Below are positions 1 through 8,743 of a DNA stretch of 64,000 nt, in pieces. The notes beneath the pieces are model-generated. The model did not search any database and was not told the DNA's origin. It was given only the letters and a program-made list of their open reading frames with translations. Within the stretch, counting starts at the first letter, position 1. Each line of letters starts with the position of its first letter. Source of the DNA: Clavibacter sp. A6099 (GTDB lineage Bacteria; Actinomycetota; Actinomycetes; Actinomycetales; Microbacteriaceae); the NCBI RefSeq assembly GCF_021919125.1, contig NZ_CP083439.1:2480001-2544000 (forward strand), written 5' to 3'. A program made the translations under genes and the position numbers.

Positions 1-727
1 GCAGCGTGCTCCAGCCGGCCCTGCCCGCGCCGTCGACCGCGGGACGCGCGAGCCGCGGGAAGAGGCGCACGACCCAGCGCCACATGCCCGCGCCGTCGAT
101 GAGGATGAAGAGGGTCGAGAAGAGCACCAGCAGCACGCCCGTGAGCACGTGGCCGAGCGACGAGGTGACGGACAGCGCGCCGCTGAGGAGCGCGCCCGCA
201 TCCCGCTGCACGGCGTCGACCGCCTGCGCGTAGGCGTCGTTGAGCTGCTGCTCGGACAGCTGGAGCGGCCCGTCGGTGAGGAAGCCGCGGAGGTCGGCGT
301 AGCGGGTGAGGGTCTGCGCGCGGAGGGAGTCGTACTGGCCGATGATCTGCGTCGTCACGAGGTAGACCAGGGCGGCCACCGCGACGATCACGCCGATCTC
401 GGAGATCGCGACGGCCAGCCACTTGGGCACGTGGTGGCGCTGCATCCAGTTCGAGATGGGGACGAGCAGGGCAGCCAGCACGATGGCGAGGAACAGCGGG
501 ATGACCACGTACTCCAGCTGGATCACGAGCCACGCCACGACCCCGAGCACGCCGAGGATGAGGAGCAGCCGCCAGGCCCACGCGCCCGCGATGACCATCC
601 CGGGCGGCACCGCCTCGGCGACGGTGCGTGCGACGGGCTGGACGGTGTCGATGTCGGGCTCGGCGGGCCGCTCGGCCGCGCGGGCGGCCGCCGCGGCGCG
701 CGCACGGGATCGCTGGCCGAAGATCAT
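1..727 (-). CDS. AI-2E family transporter (UPF0118), 3' end cut off by window edge
   Basis: The first 242 residues of a polytopic membrane protein run off the left edge of the window. After a basic Ala/Arg-rich N-terminus come paired hydrophobic spans (about residues 46-63 and 67-90), a third span near 105-122, a long amphipathic region rich in Gln and Asp (about 130-190), and another span with the sequence LLVLFSTLFILIDG. This span pattern with a long soluble loop is typical of the AI-2E exporter / PerM family, whose members export autoinducer-2 or act as cation/proton antiporters. The substrate cannot be inferred here. The ATG at 727 is the only sensible start and lies 6 bases from a -10-like TAGACT. 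The family call is good and the function is uncertain. Confidence 0.8.
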   Translation of the reverse strand, partial: MIFGQRSRARAAAAARAAERPAEPDIDTVQPVARTVAEAVPPGMVIAGAWAWRLLLILGVLGVVAWLVIQLEYVVIPLFLAIVLAALLVPISNWMQRHHVPKWLAVAISEIGVIVAVAALVYLVTTQIIGQYDSLRAQTLTRYADLRGFLTDGPLQLSEQQLNDAYAQAVDAVQRDAGALLSGALSVTSSLGHVLTGVLLVLFSTLFILIDGAGMWRWVVRLFPRLARPAVDGAGRAGWSTL

Positions 728-733
728 GCTGGG

Positions 734-739
734 AGTCTA
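734..739 (-). promoter_or_regulatory. -10-like box TAGACT, leaderless start of AI-2E gene
   Basis: TAGACT on the minus strand is separated by six bases from the ATG at 727, the spacing expected if transcription begins at the start codon. No Shine-Dalgarno sequence is present. No clear -35 is visible. Confidence 0.45.
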
Positions 740-815
740 GGACGGGGCTCCCGTGCGGCCGCTCCCCGCCGGGCCGGTGCCGGCCGGTCCCCGCCGCCCG
801 GTCGGGGGTCGCCGC

Positions 816-821
816 TAGCGT
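816..821 (+). promoter_or_regulatory. -10-like box TAGCGT, leaderless start of ycaQ-like gene
   Basis: TAGCGT lies exactly six bases before the ATG at 828. No ribosome-binding sequence intervenes, so a leaderless transcript is the simplest reading. Confidence 0.45.
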
Positions 822-827
822 CGCACC

Positions 828-2063
828 ATGGCCGACACCGTCTCCCCCGCCCTCGCCCGCCGCGTGGCCCTGGGGGCGCAGGGGCTCGGCCGGCCGCATC
901 CGGGAGCCGCAGGCACGCGGCGCCTCGCTGCGGAGATCCGGCGTCTCGGGCTGCTGCAGATCGACTCCGTCAACGTCTTCGAGCGCAGCCACCACCTGCC
1001 GATGCTCGCCCGGGTCGGGCCCTACGACCGGGCCGCGCTCGACCGGATGCTGTTCGGCGGCGGCGGCGCGTACACCGAGTACTGGGCGCACCAGGCGGCC
1101 GTGCTGCCCGTCGACGACCTGCCGTTGTACCGCTGGCGGATGGAGGCGGAGCGGGCCAGGCGGACGCGCCCCGGCTCGTGGGCATCCGAGCACCTGCCGC
1201 TGATCGCCGAGGTCCGGGCCGAGCTCGCCCGCACCGGTCCGGTGCCCGCGAGCGCGATCGAGCACGAGTCCAACGTCCGCACGGGACCGTGGTGGGGCTG
1301 GTCGGACGTGAAGCGCGCGCTCGAGGCGATGTTCGCGTGGGGCGAGATCGCGAGCGCCGGACGCCGCGGGTTCGAGCGGGTGTACGGGCTCGCGGAGGAC
1401 GTGCTGCCCGCCGACGTCCTCGCGCGCGCGGTGCCCGAGGAGGACGCCGTGCGCGAGCTCGTGCGCCGCGCCGCCGTCGCGCACGGCATCGGCACGGCCG
1501 CCGACCTGGGCGACTACCACCGTCTGTCCCGCGCCGCGACCGACCGCGCGCTCCGCGACCTCGCCGACGCGGACGAGGTCCTGCCCGTCACCGTGCCCGG
1601 CTGGGAGGTGCGCGGGAAGCCGCTGCCCGTGTGGCTGCACCGGGATGCGCGACTGCCCCGGCGGATCCGCGGCGAGGCCCTGCTCTCCCCCTTCGACCCC
1701 GTCGTGTGGTTCCGCGACCGGGCGCTCCGCCTCTTCGACCTGCACTACCGGATCGAGATCTACACGCCGGCGGCGCAGCGCGTGCACGGCTACTACGTGC
1801 TGCCGGTGCTGGTGGACGACGAGATCGTCGCCCGGGTGGACCTCAAGAGCGACCGGCAGGCGGGCGTGCTGCGCGTGCAGGCGTCGTGGATCGAGGGGCG
1901 GCACGATCCCGCGACGGTCGCCGAGCGCATCGCGCCGCTGCTCGAGCGGGCCGCCGCGTGGCAGGGGCTCGACGTCGTCGGTGTCGTCGACCGCGGCACG
2001 CTCGCCGCCTCGCTGCGGGCGCACCTGCCCGCTGCAGCTGCCACCTCGGAGGAGACGCCGTGA
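828..2063 (+). CDS. YcaQ/AlkZ-type DNA glycosylase (winged-helix, HTH_42 family)
   Basis: This 411-residue protein belongs to the HTH_42 superfamily of winged-helix DNA glycosylases, which unhook interstrand crosslinks and excise bulky alkylated bases. The family's catalytic Q-x-D motif is visible as Q44-I-D46 within LLQIDSVNV, directly after the first helices, and is followed by the conserved stretch ending in SHHLPMLARVG. Length and motif match the YcaQ (QxD) branch rather than the AlkZ (QxQ) branch. The start is leaderless-like. The stop codon overlaps the GTG of the next gene by four bases (GTGA), so the two are probably co-translated. A cytosolic DNA-repair role is inferred from the family; the substrate is not shown by sequence. 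Confidence 0.85.
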   Translation: MADTVSPALARRVALGAQGLGRPHPGAAGTRRLAAEIRRLGLLQIDSVNVFERSHHLPMLARVGPYDRAALDRMLFGGGGAYTEYWAHQAAVLPVDDLPLYRWRMEAERARRTRPGSWASEHLPLIAEVRAELARTGPVPASAIEHESNVRTGPWWGWSDVKRALEAMFAWGEIASAGRRGFERVYGLAEDVLPADVLARAVPEEDAVRELVRRAAVAHGIGTAADLGDYHRLSRAATDRALRDLADADEVLPVTVPGWEVRGKPLPVWLHRDARLPRRIRGEALLSPFDPVVWFRDRALRLFDLHYRIEIYTPAAQRVHGYYVLPVLVDDEIVARVDLKSDRQAGVLRVQASWIEGRHDPATVAERIAPLLERAAAWQGLDVVGVVDRGTLAASLRAHLPAAAATSEETP

Positions 2064-2515
2064 CCGACTCGCCCACGACCCATGCGCTCGGCCGGATCGA
2101 CGTCGTCATCCTGGAGGACGCTCCGGCACTCAGCCGCGACGTGCCGCTCGACATCGAGGCGGTGCAGGCGGCCTGGCCGGTCTTCGAGGCGGGCTTCGAC
2201 TCCCTGCGCGGACGACGGATGATGGGGCTCGTGCTCGCCGCGGACCACGTGTACCGCATGGCGTCGGTCCGGCTCGAGCGCGACGGCGAGGCCCCCGCGG
2301 ACCTGGACGAGACGGTCGTCCCCGGCGGCTCCTACCTCCGGCTGAGGCTGCGCGGGAGCGCCCCGGAGATCTACGAGGACATCGGCCCCGCCTTCGACGT
2401 GCTGTTCGGCCTGGCGGACCACGACCCGGATCGACCCCACATCGAGCGGTACCGCCGGGCGGGCGAGATCGACTGCCTCGTGCCGATCCGCTCCACGAGC
2501 CAGCCGGCGGTGTGA
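2060..2515 (+). CDS. GyrI-like / effector-binding domain protein
   Basis: This is a 151-residue stand-alone domain. The C-terminal half reads like the GyrI-like small-molecule-binding fold: a VPGGSYLRLRLRG strand, then a helix containing YEDIGPAFDVLFG, then D-R-P-H-I-E-R-Y and a final strand ending CLVPI. Family members are the ligand-binding halves of MerR/AraC regulators or stand-alone binders such as SbmC, which protects gyrase and can hydrolyse cyclopropanoid genotoxins. The GTG start overlaps the stop of the YcaQ-like glycosylase. Pairing with a crosslink-repair glycosylase hints at a shared role in resistance to DNA-alkylating natural products, but this is inference. Confidence 0.6.
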   Translation: MTDSPTTHALGRIDVVILEDAPALSRDVPLDIEAVQAAWPVFEAGFDSLRGRRMMGLVLAADHVYRMASVRLERDGEAPADLDETVVPGGSYLRLRLRGSAPEIYEDIGPAFDVLFGLADHDPDRPHIERYRRAGEIDCLVPIRSTSQPAV

Positions 2516-2538
2516 GGCGGCGCCGTGAGGCGGCGCCG

Positions 2539-3105
2539 CTAGAACTGGACGCGGGGCGGCTCGGCGATGGACGCGAGGCTGGAGACCTCGTAGAAGTCCC
2601 GCTCGCCGAAGCCGAGCCCACGGACGAAGAGCGTGTTCGGGAACTGCGTGATCTTCGTGTTGAGCTCGCGCACGCCGCCGTTGTAGAAGCGGCGGGACGC
2701 CTGGATCCGGTCCTCGGTGTCCACGAGCTCGCCCTGCAGCTGCAGGAAGGTCTGGCTCGTCTGCAGCTGCGGGTAGGCCTCGGCGACCGCGAAGAGGGAC
2801 TTCATCGCGCCCTGCAGGTGCTCCTCGGCGGTGCTCGCCTCCGCGGGGCTCGCGGCGCTGATCGTCTCGGTGCGCGCGGAGGCCACCTTCTCGAAGACCT
2901 TCTGCTCGTGGTTCGCGTAGCCCTTGACCGACTCGATGATGGTCGGCAGCAGGTCCGCGCGCCTCTTCAGCTGCACCGTGATGTCGCTCCACGCCTCGTC
3001 CACGCGGACGTTGAGGGTGACGAGGGCGTTGTACGTGGCCCAGAGGTAGATGCCGACGAGAACTGCCAGGAGCACGACGACTCCGAGCGCGATCCACAAT
3101 TCCAT
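2539..3105 (-). CDS. LemA family protein
   Basis: A 188-residue protein with one N-terminal transmembrane helix (about residues 3-23) followed by a long alpha-helical domain with the LemA signatures YNALVTLNVRVDEAWSDI, the K-R-R-A-D-L-L-P-T segment and, near the end, a conserved region of the form SRRFYNGGVRELN. Length is normal for the family. LemA proteins are membrane-anchored helical bundles of unknown biochemical function. The ATG at 3105 is chosen over an upstream in-frame codon at 3162 because it begins directly before the membrane helix and lies seven bases from a TAGGAT box. Confidence 0.88.
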   Translation of the reverse strand: MELWIALGVVVLLAVLVGIYLWATYNALVTLNVRVDEAWSDITVQLKRRADLLPTIIESVKGYANHEQKVFEKVASARTETISAASPAEASTAEEHLQGAMKSLFAVAEAYPQLQTSQTFLQLQGELVDTEDRIQASRRFYNGGVRELNTKITQFPNTLFVRGLGFGERDFYEVSSLASIAEPPRVQF

Positions 3106-3112
3106 GCTCAGG

Positions 3113-3118
3113 ATCCTA
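3113..3118 (-). promoter_or_regulatory. -10-like box TAGGAT upstream of lemA
   Basis: TAGGAT on the minus strand is seven bases from the LemA ATG at 3105, consistent with a leaderless transcript. No Shine-Dalgarno sequence is present. Confidence 0.42.
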
Positions 3119-3204
3119 CGCGCGGGCCTGGGGAGGACCCGGGGGATCCGCGGCCCGCGCACCCGTTCTGGGGGCGTCGCCGGGCCCCGCGCCCGGACCC
3201 GGCG

Positions 3205-4623
3205 TCAGCCGCGCTCGCGCAGGGTGTCGCGGAGGAAGCGGTACGAGGAGCGGGGCGTGCGGTCGCCGGTGCGCGGATCCACGTGGACGAGGCCGCGCGG
3301 ATGGGCGCGTCCCGCCTCCCACTCGAACCCGTCGAGGAGGCTGCCCGCGATGACGGCCTCGAGCCGCACGCCCTCCGCCGCTCCCCCGGGCGCGACGGCG
3401 GCGATCGCCTGCACGAGGTGGTCGGAGATCGCGTGGGCCCGGCGCGGATCCCGGCGGGAGCCGTCGCGGTCGTCGACCTGCTCGGGGTGCGCGGCGTCGA
3501 GGCCCGAGAGCACGACGGGCGGCAGGGCGTCGCCGTAGCGCGCGCGGAGGTCGGCGAGGACGGCGGGCACGAGGTCGGGGGCGACGGGGTGGCCGTCGAG
3601 GGAGGCGGGGTGGTCGGTCCAGGGCAGCTCGGCGAACGGGATCGCGGTGGATCCGGTGACGAGTCGCGGCACGGCGGCCACGCGGATCGGGTCGGCGAGC
3701 GCGACGCCGTAGTGGTCGAGCGGCTCGCCGATGACGCGGAGGTCGGCGGGGTCCACGCGCCCGAGCCGCTCGAAGGCCTCGGCGTGCGGCCCGCCGAGGT
3801 CCGGGTAGCGGCCGAGGAGCACGGCGTCGGCGAAGAGGTCCTGGTGCAGGGCGCGCGCCACGGCGGCGGCGGCGCGGTCGTCGTCGTCCGCGGAGGCGGC
3901 CTCGACGACGCGGTGGGCGTTCACGATGCCGACGCGGGCTGCGGAGCGCGAGCCGCGGATCGCCTCGACGGCGAGCCCGTGGGCGAGCAGCTGGTGGTGC
4001 ACGGTGGGGAGCGCGTCGAGGCCGAGGCGGGAGCCGGGCGCGTGCGTGCCCGTGACGTGGCCGGCCATCGTCGTGAGCCCGGGCGTCCGGAGCGTGACCC
4101 AGTCGGGCACGCGGTCGGCGAGCGCCTCCGCGGCGAGGTACGCGAGGTCGCCGAAGCGGAGCGCGGTGTCGCGGTGGAGCCAGCCGCCGCGATCCTGCAG
4201 CTCGACGGGCAGGTCGTGGTCGTGCAGTGCGGCGCGCGGACGGATCCCCGCGGCCAGCAGGGCGTCGACCAGCTCGTCGTAGAACGCGATGCCCTCGCGG
4301 CGGAGGCCCCCGCGCGCCTCGGGTTGGAGCCTCGACCAGGAGAGGGAGAAGGAGAGGACGTCGACGCCGAGCTCGGTCGCGAGCGGGACGTCCTCCCGGT
4401 ACCTCTCCATGTGCCGGGCCCCGCGCTCCGGGTCGCTGCCGTCGGCCACCGCGCCGGGCAGCCGCGAGAACGCGTCCCACACGGACTCGGTGCGGCCGCC
4501 CTCGTGCGCGCGGCCCTCGACCTTGGTCGCGCTCGTGCTCACCCCGATGCGCGGGCCGCCCGCGAGCAGACCCGCCAGCTCGGTCGGCGTCGGGCGGTCG
4601 GGGGCGGCGTCGCGAGGGGTCAC
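3205..4623 (-). CDS. Glycoside hydrolase family 1 homologue lacking both catalytic glutamates
   Basis: The 472-residue product aligns end to end with GH1 beta-glucosidases: an N-terminal segment of the form GVSTSATKVEG (27-37), SVWDAFSRLPGAVADG (47-62), the RYREDV and SFSLSWSRLQP segments (74-101), LQDRGGW (142-148), and the C-terminal SLLDGFEWEAG plus RTPRSS (428-460). The usual acid/base T-x-N-E-P motif is replaced by TLRTPG (177-182). The nucleophile motif T-E-N-G is replaced by VLSGLD (371-376). The substrate-binding H-W-D-L-P has become HDHDLP (134-139). A retaining glucosidase mechanism is therefore impossible as written. It is likely a sugar-binding or regulatory pseudoenzyme. The GTG at 4623 is preferred because GATACT sits seven bases upstream (4631-4636). 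An ATG at 4710 would add 29 residues outside the conserved fold. Confidence 0.75.
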   Translation of the reverse strand: MTPRDAAPDRPTPTELAGLLAGGPRIGVSTSATKVEGRAHEGGRTESVWDAFSRLPGAVADGSDPERGARHMERYREDVPLATELGVDVLSFSLSWSRLQPEARGGLRREGIAFYDELVDALLAAGIRPRAALHDHDLPVELQDRGGWLHRDTALRFGDLAYLAAEALADRVPDWVTLRTPGLTTMAGHVTGTHAPGSRLGLDALPTVHHQLLAHGLAVEAIRGSRSAARVGIVNAHRVVEAASADDDDRAAAAVARALHQDLFADAVLLGRYPDLGGPHAEAFERLGRVDPADLRVIGEPLDHYGVALADPIRVAAVPRLVTGSTAIPFAELPWTDHPASLDGHPVAPDLVPAVLADLRARYGDALPPVVLSGLDAAHPEQVDDRDGSRRDPRRAHAISDHLVQAIAAVAPGGAAEGVRLEAVIAGSLLDGFEWEAGRAHPRGLVHVDPRTGDRTPRSSYRFLRDTLRERG

Positions 4624-4763
4624 GTGAGCCAGTATCGGGCACCGGCGACGCACACCCCGCGCACCGGCGCCGGGCACGCGGCGCACAGGTTCCCGTACCA
4701 CTTCCGTCACGGTCGGTGCGTGCGGTTGACACGCCCGGATGCACCCGCCTGAATGGACGCACG

Positions 4764-7073
4764 GTGCAGCGACTGGCGAGGAACGAGGGTCGTCCGTCCA
4801 CGGGGGGTGGAGCGGGCGGCGTCCGTCGATCCCGGCAGCGGCTCGCCCGCACGGCCTCGGTGCTCCTGCTGCTCGCGGCGCTCACCGCCGGCGGCGCGGT
4901 CGCCGCCTCCGCCGCCACCGACACCCCGACCCCCACGCCGAGCCCGATCCCCTCCGGCGCGCCGGCACCCGCCCCGACGGTGGAGACGCCGCCCTTCTCC
5001 ACCGACGGCGCCATCGCGGTCACCGGCACCCGGCCCGCGGGCGCCGACGTGCAGGTCACCATCGCGAGCGTGCCCGCCGCCGTCACGCTCACCTCGTCCA
5101 CCACCTGGCGCGCGACCGCGACCGGCGTCCCGGACGGGCAGAGCCAGGTGCGCGTCAGCGCGGGAGGGCAGGAGGCCGCCGCCACGGCATCCGTCCTGCG
5201 CGCCCCCGGCGTCAACAGCTTCTCGGTCGTGACCACCGGGCTCGTCAGCGGCACCGGCTACCCGGGCGCCATCGTCGACGCGCGCTCGGGATCCGCCGCC
5301 TGCCGCGCCACCGTCGGCGCCTCGAGCACGTGGGCATGCCTCCTCTCCCCTCCGCCGCCCTCCGGCACCGGCATCCCGGTCACCGCGACGCAGACCACGC
5401 CGTGGAGCTCGGGCACGCCCGCCGTCGGACGCGGCACGGGCAGCTTCGACACGACGGCCCCCGGCGCCGCGGTCATCACGGCCCCTGCGGCGGGAGCGAC
5501 GGTCGAGGCGACGGGGATCACGATCTCCGGCACCTCCGACGAGGACGGCGCCCTGGTGCGCGCCTACCTGTCGGGCTACGGCGACGCCGCCTGCCAGGCG
5601 CAGGTCGCCGGCGGTCGCTGGTCGTGCACCACCGGCACGCTGCCGCCCGGGCCGCTCGGGATCACGGCGACGGTCACGGATCCGCTCGGCAACATCAGCA
5701 CGCTGGCCCCAGAGGTCGACGTCACGGTCGCGACTCCCGCCTCCTCGCCCACCCCGGGCGCGACCACGCCCCCCGCGAGCCCCACTCCCGAGGCGACCAG
5801 CTCGCCCGAGGGCACGCAGGCGGCTCCCGCGCCCGGATCCGGCTCCGGTCCCGGCGGCGAGGACGGCGGCGGCGGCGGGGCGACCGGGACCGCGCCCGGA
5901 CCGGATGGCGCTCCCGGATCCGGATCCGCGCCCTCCGCCGCCGCGCCCGGCACCTGGAACGCGCCCACGCGCTTCGGCACATCGCTCCAGCCGCTGCCCG
6001 CGGCGTTCACCGACGGCCGCGGCCTCCTCCCGCTCCTCCTCGCGCTCGGCGCCGTGCTGCTCGTGACCCTCCCCGCCCTCCTCCTCCGTGGGGCGCTCAT
6101 CGCGCGCTTCGGCGGCCGCCACCGCGCGGCGGAGGACGTGACTCCGCTGCGGATCATCGTGCGCGGCGACGCCGGCGCCCTCACGACCCGGGCCGCGGCC
6201 GCCGCCTTCACCGACTCGACCGCGACGACCGGCCAGCTGCGCATCGTGCCGGGCCGGCTCGACTCCGCCCCCATCCCCGTGCCCGCCCGTCGCGAGCCAG
6301 CGCCGACGCTCCTCGGAGCGCGACCCGTCCGCGAGCCCGGCCGCGCCGGCCGCTGGAGCGCCGCCGCGGCGGCCCTCGCCCTCGCCGCCGCGCTGGCCGC
6401 GCTCTCGCTGCCCGTGGGATCCGACCCCAACGCCGTCCGCCTCTTCCTCGCCGCCCTCGTGGGCCTCGCCGTCGTCAACGGCGTCGGCGTGGTCGCCATC
6501 GCCGCGGTGGCCGGACGCGTCGGCGCCGGCCCCGCCCGCGTGCGCGCCGTGCCCGCCCTGCTCGTCCTGTCGGCGACGGCCGTGCTCGCGTCTCGGGCGT
6601 TCGGGCTGGCCCCGCCCGTCGTCATCGGCCAGGTCCTCGGCCTCGTCGCCGACGACCGCGACGACCGGTCGCGCGCTCGCCTCGCGCTGGTGCAGTCGGG
6701 GTCGCTCGCGACGCTGGGCCTCGTGGCCTGGATCCTCTACGGCTTCGTCCCCGCCGACGGCGCCATGTGGCCGCAGCTGGCGAACGAGCTGCTCAGCGTG
6801 GTCACGCTCGCCTCCCTCAGCTCCGCAGCACTCGCGCTCGCGCCCGTCTCCCTCGTGCTCGGCCGCTCGCTGCTGCTGCGCTCCCTGCCGCTCTGGGCCG
6901 TCGTCAGCGTCGCCGTGCTCACGCTCGCGTTCGCGGCGGTCGCCACGACCGCGAGCGGCGTGCCAGCCGAGGTCTGGATCACCGCCCTCGTCGTCGCCGG
7001 CGCGTTCGCCGCGGTGAGCGTCGCCGTGTGGCTCTGGATCCGCGTGGTCGAGCCCTCGCTCCAGCGCCCGTAG
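4764..7073 (+). CDS. Secreted Ig-like/multi-span membrane protein of unknown function
   Basis: The 769-residue product is a three-part protein. An N-terminal hydrophobic helix (about residues 30-50, A-S-A signal-like end) leads to an extracellular region. That region has Thr/Pro-rich tracts and repeated beta-sandwich segments of the Big/Ig type, such as FDTTAPGAAVITAPAAGATV followed by ISGTSDEDGALV. A Pro/Ser/Gly linker follows (about 335-395). The C-terminal 370 residues hold roughly eight hydrophobic spans starting with LLPLLLALGAVLLVTLPALLL. I do not recognise the membrane half. The GTG start is supported only by reading frame. A perfect TTGACA (4726-4731) with a poor -10 (CTGAAT, 4749-4754) precedes it at a 17-base gap. 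A surface-sensing or adhesin role is possible but unproven. Confidence 0.6.
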   Translation: MQRLARNEGRPSTGGGAGGVRRSRQRLARTASVLLLLAALTAGGAVAASAATDTPTPTPSPIPSGAPAPAPTVETPPFSTDGAIAVTGTRPAGADVQVTIASVPAAVTLTSSTTWRATATGVPDGQSQVRVSAGGQEAAATASVLRAPGVNSFSVVTTGLVSGTGYPGAIVDARSGSAACRATVGASSTWACLLSPPPPSGTGIPVTATQTTPWSSGTPAVGRGTGSFDTTAPGAAVITAPAAGATVEATGITISGTSDEDGALVRAYLSGYGDAACQAQVAGGRWSCTTGTLPPGPLGITATVTDPLGNISTLAPEVDVTVATPASSPTPGATTPPASPTPEATSSPEGTQAAPAPGSGSGPGGEDGGGGGATGTAPGPDGAPGSGSAPSAAAPGTWNAPTRFGTSLQPLPAAFTDGRGLLPLLLALGAVLLVTLPALLLRGALIARFGGRHRAAEDVTPLRIIVRGDAGALTTRAAAAAFTDSTATTGQLRIVPGRLDSAPIPVPARREPAPTLLGARPVREPGRAGRWSAAAAALALAAALAALSLPVGSDPNAVRLFLAALVGLAVVNGVGVVAIAAVAGRVGAGPARVRAVPALLVLSATAVLASRAFGLAPPVVIGQVLGLVADDRDDRSRARLALVQSGSLATLGLVAWILYGFVPADGAMWPQLANELLSVVTLASLSSAALALAPVSLVLGRSLLLRSLPLWAVVSVAVLTLAFAAVATTASGVPAEVWITALVVAGAFAAVSVAVWLWIRVVEPSLQRP

Positions 7074-7205
7074 CACCCGTCCCCCGCCGCTGTCCGGCTC
7101 CCGCGCCGCGTCTGGTGCGGATCGACGGCCGGGGCCACACTGGGTCCGTCGCCGGCTCCGGCGGCCTCGACCCGGCCCGCGCGGCCCCGACGGCAGGAGT
7201 CCTGC

Positions 7206-8648
7206 ATGAGCACATCGAGCACATCCCTCTGGGCGGCGCTCACGCGGCGGAAGCCCGTGGAGACGATCGAGGCGGAACCCGGCGCGGCGATCGAGGAGGG
7301 CGGCCTCACCCGCTCGCTCGGCCTCTGGCAGCTCACGGCGATCGGCGTGGGCGGCATCATCGGCACCGGCATCTTCACGCTCGCGGGCACGGTCGCCAAC
7401 CAGACCGCCGGTCCCGCGGTCCTCATCTCGTTCCTCATCGCCGGCATCGCGAGCGCGGCGGCCGCCCTCTCGTACGCGGAGTTCGCGGGCATGATCCCGA
7501 AGGCCGGATCCGCCTACACCTACGGCTACGCGGCGCTCGGCGAGATCGTCGGCTGGTTCATCGGCTGGGACCTGCTGCTGGAGTACACCGCCATCGTCGG
7601 CGTGGTCGCCATCGGCGTCTCCGGGTACGCCGGCTTCCTCCTCGACCAGTTCGGCGTCGACCTGCCCGCGTGGATGCTCGGCGCCGCCGGCACGGGCGAC
7701 GGCCACGTGGTCGACCTCTTCGCCGTGATCCTCTGCCTCGGCACCGCCTTCGTCCTCACCCGCGGCATGAAGAGCGTCGGCCGCTTCGAGCTCTACCTCG
7801 TGGGCCTCAAGGTGACGCTCGTGCTCGTGATCGTCGTCATCGGCTTCACGCAGATCACCGGCGCCAACTACCAGCCGTACTTCCCGTTCGGCGCGGCCGG
7901 CGTCTTCACGGGCGCCGCCACCGTCTTCTTCGCGGTGTTCGGCTACGACGCGATGAGCACCGCGGCCGAGGAGTCGAAGGACGCGACCAAGCACATGCCG
8001 AAGGCGATCCTGCTGTCGCTCGCGATCGCGATGGTGCTCTACGTGCTCGCGACCATCGTGCTCACGGGCATGCAGAAGTACAGCGACATCAACCCGGAGA
8101 GCGGCTTCGCGACCGCGTTCGAGTCCGTGGGCCTGCCCGCCGTGGCGAACGTGGTGGCGGTCGGCGCGATCGTCAGCGTCGTCACCGTGATGCTCACGTT
8201 CATGCTCGGCGCCAGCCGGGTGTGGTTCTCGATGAGCCGCGACGGCCTGCTGCCGAAGTGGTTCGCCGTCACCGACCGGAAGCGCAACGTGCCGACGCGC
8301 GTGACGTGGATCATCGGCATCGGCTCCGCCCTGTTCGCGGGCTTCCTGCCCATCACCGTGGTGGCGGAGCTGACGAACATCGGGATCCTGCTGGCGTTCG
8401 TGGTGGTGTGCGCGGCCGTGATCGTGCTGCGCTACAAGCGCCCGGAGATCCCGCGGGCGTTCCGGCTGCCGCTCATGCCCGTGGTGCCGATCATCGGCAT
8501 CGGCTTCTCGCTCTGGCTCGTCTCGTCGCTGCCGTGGGAGACGTGGGTGCGGTTCGCGGTGTGGCTCGTCATCGGCCTCGTGATCTACCTCACCTACTCG
8601 CGCCGCAACTCGGTGCTCGCGCCGGACAGCCCGCGCAACCGGCGCTGA
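7206..8648 (+). CDS. APC-superfamily amino-acid permease (YfnA/CAT-like)
   Basis: A 480-residue permease with about 12 membrane spans. The first span carries the APC signature GVGGIIGTGIF (47-57), and the region SYAEFAGMIPKAGSAYTYGY matches the cationic amino-acid transporter subgroup. The segment FFAVFGYDAMSTAAEESKD (about 235-260) is the conserved TM6-TM7 loop of this family. It should import amino acids at the cytoplasmic membrane by proton symport or exchange; the exact substrate is not evident. A good AGGAG (7195-7199) sits six bases before the ATG. The gene ends just before a strong bidirectional hairpin and faces the ferritin-like gene tail to tail. Confidence 0.88.
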   Translation: MSTSSTSLWAALTRRKPVETIEAEPGAAIEEGGLTRSLGLWQLTAIGVGGIIGTGIFTLAGTVANQTAGPAVLISFLIAGIASAAAALSYAEFAGMIPKAGSAYTYGYAALGEIVGWFIGWDLLLEYTAIVGVVAIGVSGYAGFLLDQFGVDLPAWMLGAAGTGDGHVVDLFAVILCLGTAFVLTRGMKSVGRFELYLVGLKVTLVLVIVVIGFTQITGANYQPYFPFGAAGVFTGAATVFFAVFGYDAMSTAAEESKDATKHMPKAILLSLAIAMVLYVLATIVLTGMQKYSDINPESGFATAFESVGLPAVANVVAVGAIVSVVTVMLTFMLGASRVWFSMSRDGLLPKWFAVTDRKRNVPTRVTWIIGIGSALFAGFLPITVVAELTNIGILLAFVVVCAAVIVLRYKRPEIPRAFRLPLMPVVPIIGIGFSLWLVSSLPWETWVRFAVWLVIGLVIYLTYSRRNSVLAPDSPRNRR

Positions 8649-8686
8649 CCGGTCGCTCCCCCACCGGAGTCCCCCGCACTTGCGAC

Positions 8687-8724
8687 AGGGGCGCCGCCCC
8701 CCCCGCGAGGGGGGCGGCGCCCCT
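8687..8724. terminator. Strong bidirectional hairpin between converging genes
   Basis: A perfect 16-bp inverted repeat (8687-8702 with 8709-8724) has a six-base loop and is almost entirely G/C. It sits between the permease stop (8648) and the ferritin-like stop (8744), as expected for a shared terminator. It lacks a T tract. Confidence 0.8.
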
Positions 8725-8743
8725 GCTGCATGTCGCCTGCTGG

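Noticed and set aside
3106-3162. Longer LemA start at 3162
   Set aside because: It adds 19 Arg/Pro residues before the membrane helix, while a -10-like box and the family length support the start at 3105.
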